This document shows positions 57,026 through 64,000 of a stretch of 64,000 nt of DNA, piece by piece. Source of the DNA: Dryas octopetala (Eukaryota; Streptophyta; Magnoliopsida; Rosales; Rosaceae). Below the pieces are notes generated by a model. It saw only the letters and a program-made list of their open reading frames with translations, was not told where the DNA came from and did not search any database. Each line of letters starts with the position of its first letter. Within the stretch, counting starts at the first letter, position 1. Location: assembly GCA_963921425.1 (NCBI GenBank), contig OY992833.1, forward strand, positions 498,501 to 562,500, written 5' to 3'. Position numbers and translations under genes: made by a program.

Positions 57026-57319
57026 AATTATTTTAAGTCCAGTTTTGGGCATTTAATGATTTGTTAGTATTTCTGAAGGGGTTTTTTTTTTTTTAAAGAC
57101 CCATTAGCTACAATACCAATCCACCTTTTAATTTGAGCCCTAATCTTGTCCTACCTGTCTCTGGCCAATCTTCTTTCCGATCTCACTCTCTGTTATCTCT
57201 CTTTGCTCTTTCTCCAATCTCATTCTGCTCTCTCTCTCTTTCTTTGTTCTTAGGCCCATCCACATCTTCGACGTCAAGCTCAAGCAACCAAGCTTAACCT
57301 TGAGAGAAGTTGTTTGCTA

Positions 57320-57349
57320 ATGATATGGCTTCAAAGTTGCTTCCATTGA
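57320..57349 (+). promoter_or_regulatory. Nine-codon upstream ORF overlapping the frataxin start
   Basis: ATG at 57320, five bases before the main ATG at 57325 and in another frame, runs nine codons to TGA at 57347-57349. A ribosome starting here would skip the main start. Whether it lies in the mRNA depends on the unknown transcription start, but the CT-rich leader above makes that likely. Confidence 0.55.
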
Positions 57350-57554
57350 GAAGGCTTTCGAGGCTTCTCAAACCTCCATCGTCTCCTTCTTCCTCGAATT
57401 ACAGGTCGTTTCTGTATCTTCTAGAAGCCTCAAGATCTCTTCACCTCTCTGAGAACAGTCACGGACCTCGTTCTTGGATCGCTTCTAGAAGCTTCTGTTC
57501 TCCTCCTTTGAATCCCGACGACGAGTCTCAAGTCCCCGCCACTATTGATTATAG
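57325..57554 (+). CDS. FH: Frataxin, mitochondrial: exon 1 (rest of gene not seen)
   Basis: Frataxin delivers or regulates iron for Fe-S cluster and heme synthesis in mitochondria. Exon 1 starts MASKLLPLRRLSRLLKPPSS, an Arg/Ser/Leu-rich, acid-free mitochondrial presequence, continues to SWIASRSFCS and ends with PATIDYR at a GTAAGT donor. Arabidopsis frataxin has the same layout (RSFSS, then VDYSSVLQ) and the split codon after DY fits. The conserved frataxin core lies in later exons that are not visible before 60.6 kb and presumably lie beyond the right edge. The call therefore rests on presequence-to-core junction similarity only. A CT-rich leader lies upstream at 57180-57300. The intron carries a solo LTR and a copia element, so it is either very long or the gene is disrupted. 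Confidence 0.65.
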
Positions 57555-57977
57555 GTAAGTGTCAATTCTTCATTATATTTAGGGGGTGTCCTCAACTAAG
57601 ATTTTAATGGATTTTTAAATTTATAGAATCCATCAAAATCCAAGGGAATTGGCTAGGATTCTCATGAAATTTGTTATGTTTAAAAAATTCATTCAAATTC
57701 ATTAAAATCCTTCACTTAATGAAATTCATGAGTTTTTTAGGACATCTGAATTTTATTGGAATTCATTAATATCTGAGTTGGGAACACCTTGATTTCTTTG
57801 GAATATATTAAAATCCTAATTGAGGATACCTAGATTTCATTGGACTTTTAAATTAGGCTTATTCACGCTAATGCCCCCTGAAAGTAACTTCGATTTTCAA
57901 TTTGCCCCTTGAAACTTCATTCCTCCCACTTTACCCCCCGAACTTTACAAAATATCATATTCCATCAAGTCCGTTAC

Positions 57978-60596
57978 TGTCACGCCCCAAAACCCAGGTA
58001 CGTAACAGAGGCACCTATCTTAAGAATACATGAGACTACAACAACCAATCCCCCGGTGTTATAATCCCAAGTTTTCACAAAATAGGTTAAGCCTTTTGGT
58101 TTAGTAAAATGAGTTGGATCAGAGTGCTTGAGTTTGCAGCGGAAAATTAATTCAAAAATAATTAATTCATAATTAAACCAACCCTCGGAGTTACTATTGT
58201 TTAGAGTAACTTCAAAGAAACTGTTTATATAGACTCGATAATTCAAAAGTAGACAACCCAAGGACTCAATGTATATACAGGATATGACCAAGGGTATATA
58301 AAGATAGTAAAAGGGTCACCAAAGAACTGTCCAAGGAAATATATTGACTAAACAGGAACACATGAGTTGACAAGCTCGAGACCGCACCACCACCCCCTTA
58401 ATCGAGGCCGTCAAAGTCCACACGCGCAGCACCTAAGAGGGAGAAAAACAACAATGTAGGGGTGAGCATCACATACGTTCATTGCTCCCCCTCAGGGAAC
58501 TACCTGCTAGGTTTGAAAAATAGTTTGAGATAATTTAAAATCAAATGCACAACACAAACCAGTTATCAAGCTTTGTAAAACTAGTAGCATGCTCATACAG
58601 TTTTCAAACTACAGTTTTCCGGGCCCAAGTTCAGAATCATACTTGTTGACCAGTCGTTAGGGCTAACTAGCTACCCTCTCACAAAAACATAACAAAGTGC
58701 TGCAGTCATTTGACTGGGACAAGGTAGCGAAAGTGGCCATTTCATGGTTATACTGCCTAGATTAGCCTCCCAAGAAGGACAATCGACCAGTCCGTCCGTA
58801 CAATCCCTCATGAGATTTTGGGGATCGAAACCTAGGGTCTACCGTAAGGGACCTTTCACTCTCAAGTCAAACACAACAACAATCTCACGAGAATATGCAT
58901 AACAGTCATCATTCTCATCATCATAAAACCAAGCAGATATGCCAATCAAAAACATGCATCTTTATCACACAATATTTATTATATAGTACATGCAGGAAAT
59001 CCACTAGTCAGAGTATGTTGTCCCCCTACCTAGCGTCCAAAGCTTTTGCCTGTTCTCGAGTACAAATCACAATTTGCCACGTCGCAACGATTTCTTTTAT
59101 GTAACTGGAGTTCATAGTTTGACAACAACTTGTGTTAAAAACGGTCTTCACGTAGATCGATGACCTTGTCTATTAAGACCAGGTATAATTCAGAGGTTTG
59201 GCACTAACGTAACTGCTAGGCTTCTCTGAATTCTTAATCCGACATGACCTTGCACCCCGAGGCAAACAGTCATGTCAGACCGTGTGGTTTCTATATCTAT
59301 TTTAATTTATTGTTGAGGAGGTTGATCAGATATGAACCTACAATGTGACCAGGTCAGTGCATGGGGAAACTGAGGGAGCTCTGGCTCAGTACCCAACGCC
59401 TGTATGCTCATGGACTAACCTTAGTCATCACGTTATTTGGTTACCACCGATATGACCTCAATGTTTATTAAGTTCATTTGATAACAACAGTTAAACGACG
59501 TTCCGTCTATAACCACAATTTAAATAACATCAGATTAAATAAGCTGGGTTAAGGGTATACCTGTTGAAGACTTCCCACGGGCAGAGTCTTGGTACTACTA
59601 GACTTGCTAAGTAACAAGATTAAAAGAGCCTAATTAACAAGAGATTAATCTAACAAAAATTTTGCAGAAGTTCGACAGGGATCAAGAAATTACCTATGAA
59701 GCTCAGAAATGATTTTTTTTAAAACTTCACCAAAACATAGCCTTCACACTACTAGAATTGAAGAGCTTGTCGCCACGATCGCGTAGGCGAAATCGGATCG
59801 TCTATCAGAGCTCCAGAACTCAAGATAAACTCAAAACAAGATTGAAGAAGAGAAAGAAAGGAGGAGAGAGGAGAGAGAAGCTCTCTCTTAAGAAGCGTGC
59901 GGCTGAGAAGGGATGAAAACCAGCTGAGTGTGCGCCACTATTTATAGGGAGAGAGAGTGAGTCAACTCGGTTGACTCATCCGAGTTGACCGGGTTGACTC
60001 AAGTCAACCGTCACAATTTGGGCTAATGAGAAAGTGACACGTGGCATGTGCACTAACACTTGGCTGCACATGCAGCCATCAGATCTTGCTGCCATGCAGC
60101 GATGGACGCTCCAGATCGTGCCACGTGGCGGGATCTGGTGATTTCCTATTTTATTTTATTTTTCCTATATTCCCCAACTTCAAAAATTAATTAAAAATAG
60201 CTCGGGACTCAGAAAAATACCCCAAAAAATATTACGGACTCGTATCGACTATTACTAATTAACTATGAGGTCAAATTACCAATTTGCCCTTAGAAAAATT
60301 TCAAAAATTTCAAGCTCCACAAACTAAGACAAAATGTTTTAAAGAAAAAGAAAATTTGGGAAATTCATAAAATAATCTCTCGGACTCGGAATAATACGAG
60401 ACTTGCACCGTTGGGTTTGTGAGTAAAAGTACTACCTTTTAAAAGTCTAACTTGGGTCAAAACCCTAGTCAAAGTTGGTCAAACAATTAAAGCTCAAGGT
60501 GAAAAAAATTAGATTTTCTAACAAATAAATTCTATAAAAAATTTTAGAAAATAAGGAAAAATTCCAAAATAAATTTGGAAATTTCCGGGTCTCACA
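57978..60596 (-). mobile_element. Long solo LTR ('C') in frataxin intron 1
   Basis: Read on the minus strand it begins TGTGAGACCCGG (60596) and ends TGGGGCGTGACA (57978), with a perfect 5-bp target duplication gttac at 57973-57977 and 60597-60601. 2619 bp; no primer site or coding, so a solo LTR. It has a promoter-like part ('ctataaatag', about 59940) followed by a CT-rich leader. Same family as LTR B. Confidence 0.88.
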
Positions 60597-60656
60597 GTTA
60601 CAAGCTCCGTCAAATAAGCTTGAGTGGTCACAAAAGGATGAAGACTCTGTACAAAA

Positions 60657-63600
60657 TGTTGGGATTGTACTCGACATCATCTTGATGTGGTTTCATAGTT
60701 GGTATAGGATTGCATCTAAGTCAATGATTAGGAGTTCTATTAGAATATTACCTGGAAGCCTATAAGGATTTAAGTGAATCTGGTTTACTAAAAGGCTAAG
60801 AGATTCCTATTGTTTATAGGACAATGTATTAGTGTTCTTATTGGGTTTGGCTGTGCTATTGATCGAGTTTAGTTATGGGTTAGACTCTTAGGCAGCCACA
60901 CACTATATAAGGTCAAAGATCCCCTTGCATTTAGAGCACGCATATATCTAGTTACTCCCATTAAGTAAATTGTGCTAAGGTCTGCCAGTGCAAGGAAGGT
61001 CTCGACTATTGCAGAGAAGGACTTGACTCAACTGCTAAGCTATGGATGTTGCTGTGGTGAATTCAGGTGAGTGTTTTATTCATATAGCTATATGGTTAAC
61101 ATTTGGTATCAAAGCATGGCTTTGTATGATTAAAACCAAAATCCAAAATCCGCTTAACTGCCTTCCTTATTTGTTGAGTGTACTTAGTCTTGAGTTAATC
61201 CTGAAAGCATGAATATAGGATTAAATTCATTCGTTTACATCTTTGATTGATCTTGTGCAATTGATGATATTCTTGTTTTTACATGAACTTTTTTTTTTTT
61301 TTCATGTACTGCAAGTTTTAATTTTTTATCATCAATAATCTTGATGTTTGTCATGTTACTATCTAAAATTCAGGGTGTATAATAAATTGTCTCATTTACT
61401 TCAAATTATCTGGTTATATGATTTGAATGTTAGATATACATATATATATGTTGATCACAAGATTATTGTCATATGTACACGTATCTGGAAGCTATGATCA
61501 AAGTTTAGAGGCTTTTGAATCAGGTAAGCGAGAGCGTCTCGCAACTTAAATTTTTTTTAAAAGGCTCTAAACCAAGAACACTGGTCAAATTGCACCATCG
61601 AAACATGACAAGTGAAACAATTTTCTGCTCATAAGTGATCATTATGTCACTGTGGTCAGTTTGATAGTGGCTAGCATAGATAATAAAGTTACAAAGGTTT
61701 GCAAAGCTCTTCCTTCTATCCATAGATGTGGGAAAATTTTTAAGGGAAACATATATATGTAATTCTATAATCTAGTGCTAAGACATGGTCTACTCTCAGC
61801 CTATAGGTGTGAGTTGATTATGTTCATAAAGTTTTCTGGGAATTAAGGTTGATATTTTGTTTTAAAATTTACAGTTATGAATTCTTCTTTGAATTTCAAT
61901 TCCATCCAAACTTTGACTGGTAACAATTTCAAGAAGTGGAAAGCTGATCTTGAAATAGTTCTTGGGTTGATGGATCTTGACATAGCCCTGAGAGAAGATG
62001 CACCACCAGAACATGTTGAGATTGAAGGTGAATGGATTGATCCATCTGTGAGGGTCAAACATGAAAAATGGACTAAGGCTAATAGGATGATCATGAAGAG
62101 ATCAATGTCTGATTCAGTGAGAGGTGCTATTCCTGAATCAGATAAAGCAAAGGCATATCTTGCATTAGTTGAAGAAAAATTCAAAGAATCAGAAAAAGCA
62201 GAGATTTCTACACTAATGAGTGTCTTATCCAATGCTAAGTTTAATGGTGATGGGAGTGTCAGGGAACATATTATGGGCCTTATTGAAGCTGGAACAAAAC
62301 TGAATGAGTTAGAGGTGACAATGAGTGATGCCTATCTGGTACATTTGGCATTGAATTCACTGCCAAGTGAATATACTCAGTTGAAGAGCTCTTACAATGC
62401 ATAGAAGGAGAAATGGAACTTAAATGAGTTGATTGCTCTTTGTGTGATTGAGGAGAAGGAGATTAAGAAGAATAAGGCAGAGAGAGCTGTGAATTTTGTG
62501 CAGAATGGTAGGGCATTTGGTCCTAAGAACAACAACAAAAACAAAGGCAAGGCTATAGCTGCAAATCCTTCTAACATTCCTAACCTTCCCAAACGAACCG
62601 ACAACCCACAGTCCACCAAACCACTTGGGATGCAATGTTATTTTTACAGGAAATTTGGTCATCTTAAAAGAAACTATAACAGGTACAAGAAGTGGTTAGA
62701 CAAACAAAAGGCTAAAGGTAATTTAAATCAAGCTCTAGTATGTTTTGAATCTAATTTAGTTGATGTTGCTAGTGATTTGTGGTGGCTTTACAGTGGTGCT
62801 ACCATCCATGTGTCCAATACCTTGCAGTGATTCATAAGCAAGAAGGAGCCAAGCAAGGATGAGGTTGCTGTGTTTGTAGGAAATGGCATGAAGGTTGATG
62901 TCAAGTTCATAGGAGTTGTCAGATTGGAGCTGGAATCAGTATTGCTTTTGGATTTAGTTGATGTAGTTTATGTACCTTCTATGAGAAGGAATTTAGTTTC
63001 TATTAGTAGGCTTATTAAATCCAGCTTTAAGTTTATGTTTGATACTTCTGGTTTTTCTATATAACAAGATCAAGTTTTAGTTGGAAATGGATTGCTTTCT
63101 GGTGACATGTTCAGTTTATGTTTAAAACATTCGAATACCATTGTCTGCAATACAACATGTATTAACAGAAATATATCAAAAGAAACCTCATCTAAGCTAT
63201 GGCATAAAAGGTTAGGACACATTGGACTTGATAGAATTCGAAAGCTAATTAAAAGTGAAGCCTTACCAGAATTGGATAATGAAAATTTTGACACTAGCTT
63301 GCATTGAATGCATCAAAGGAAAAATGGTAAATAAGAAAAAGAAAGGCGCCATAAGGAGTGAAAATTTGCTTAAACTAGTGCATACTGATATCTGTGGACC
63401 ATTCCCAAAACCAACACATGATGGTTTCAGGTATTTTATAACTTTCACTAATGATCACTTACGTTTTGGTTATATTTACCTATTATATATATGAAAATCA
63501 AGTACCTTGGAAGCTTTTAAAATTTATAAAGCTGAAGTTGAAAATCAATTGGACTTAAAAATCAAAGTGGTAAGGTCAGACAGAGGGGGCGAATAGTATG

Positions 63601-64000
63601 AAAAATATAATAAAGCTGGTAGACATCCTAGCGCCTTTGCAAAGTTTCTGCAACAAAATGGAATTGTGGCTCAATATACAAACCTTGGTACACCTGAACA
63701 AAATGGAGTCTCTGAAAGACGAATTAAATAGGACTTTAACTGAGATGGTTAGGTGTATGACTTGTACCACAAATCTACCTAATTTTTTATGGGGTGAGGT
63801 AGTTAGAACATCAAATTATTTACTCAATAGGGCACCTTCCAAGGCAGTGACTTCAACTCCTTATGAGATATGGTTTAAAAGGAAACCTAGCTTAAATCAT
63901 TTGAGCATATGGGGCTATAAAGCAGAAGCAAGAGTTTACAATCCTACAGAAAAGAAGTTAGACCCTAAGACAGTAAGTTGTTTTTTCGTAGGTTACCCTA
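60657..64000 (+). mobile_element. Ty1/copia retrotransposon, 5' part, runs off the window
   Basis: 5' LTR 60657-61101 (tgttggg...taaca), then primer site 'tggtatcaaagc' at 61104, complementary to plant initiator tRNA-Met. Gag begins at 61877 (MNSSLNFNSIQTLTGNNFKK) and is followed by a zinc-knuckle-like part (CYFYRKFGHLKRNY), the protease site region, the integrase zinc-binding and core parts (VHTDICGPF at about 63380) up to the right edge. It looks broken in several places. Age cannot be judged without the second LTR. Inserted in frataxin intron 1. Confidence 0.92.

Overview
This is nuclear DNA of a flowering plant, almost certainly a eudicot. It is AT-rich, its genes have many GT-AG introns, its proteins are plant families, and most of the rest is nested transposable elements with plant-type ends. 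I cannot name the species. I saw no tRNA, rRNA, CRISPR or bacterial feature. All exon models are my own reading of splice sites and reading frames, without transcripts.

Three host genes are supported. (1) Minus strand, 6332 down to the left edge: an ECT-type YTH-domain m6A reader, eight exons, last one cut by the window. (2) Minus strand, 49040 to 32962: a complete 15-exon starch synthase of the SS4/SS5 clade (598 codons, frame closes exactly) with a short N-terminus; I favour SS5. (3) Plus strand, 57325 onward: exon 1 of a gene that reads as mitochondrial frataxin; its first intron carries a solo LTR and a Ty1/copia element that runs off the right edge. A dead xyloglucan endotransglucosylase/hydrolase (XTH) copy lies in starch synthase intron 6.

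The rest is a mobile-element graveyard with readable order. 6.5-8.1 kb: hAT element with perfect 8-bp target duplication. 8.2-17.3 kb: four-level nest (inverted arms, long LTR, small DNA element carrying an MCTP C2 fragment, second long LTR inside that fragment). 17.9-22.0 kb: degraded LTR-like sequence, Ty1/copia remnant and telomere-like repeats. 22.2-32.1 kb: a Mutator-like element (MULE) with a second, 7.4-kb MULE inside it. 49.3-52.2 kb, just upstream of the starch synthase: another MULE pair. 52.3-57.0 kb: hairpin MITEs, a PIF/Harbinger transposase remnant and a MULE-type MITE.

The most interesting object is the inner MULE at 23790-31202. It carries a plant mobile domain (PMD) gene and, converging on it, a MULE transposase with a C-terminal OTU-like protease region. 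Near each end it has an array of eight 20-bp imperfect palindromes spaced 33, 33 and 52 bp, giving a 118-bp super-period. The arrays start 563 and 561 bp from the two ends. I know of no described element with this layout, but I could not search.
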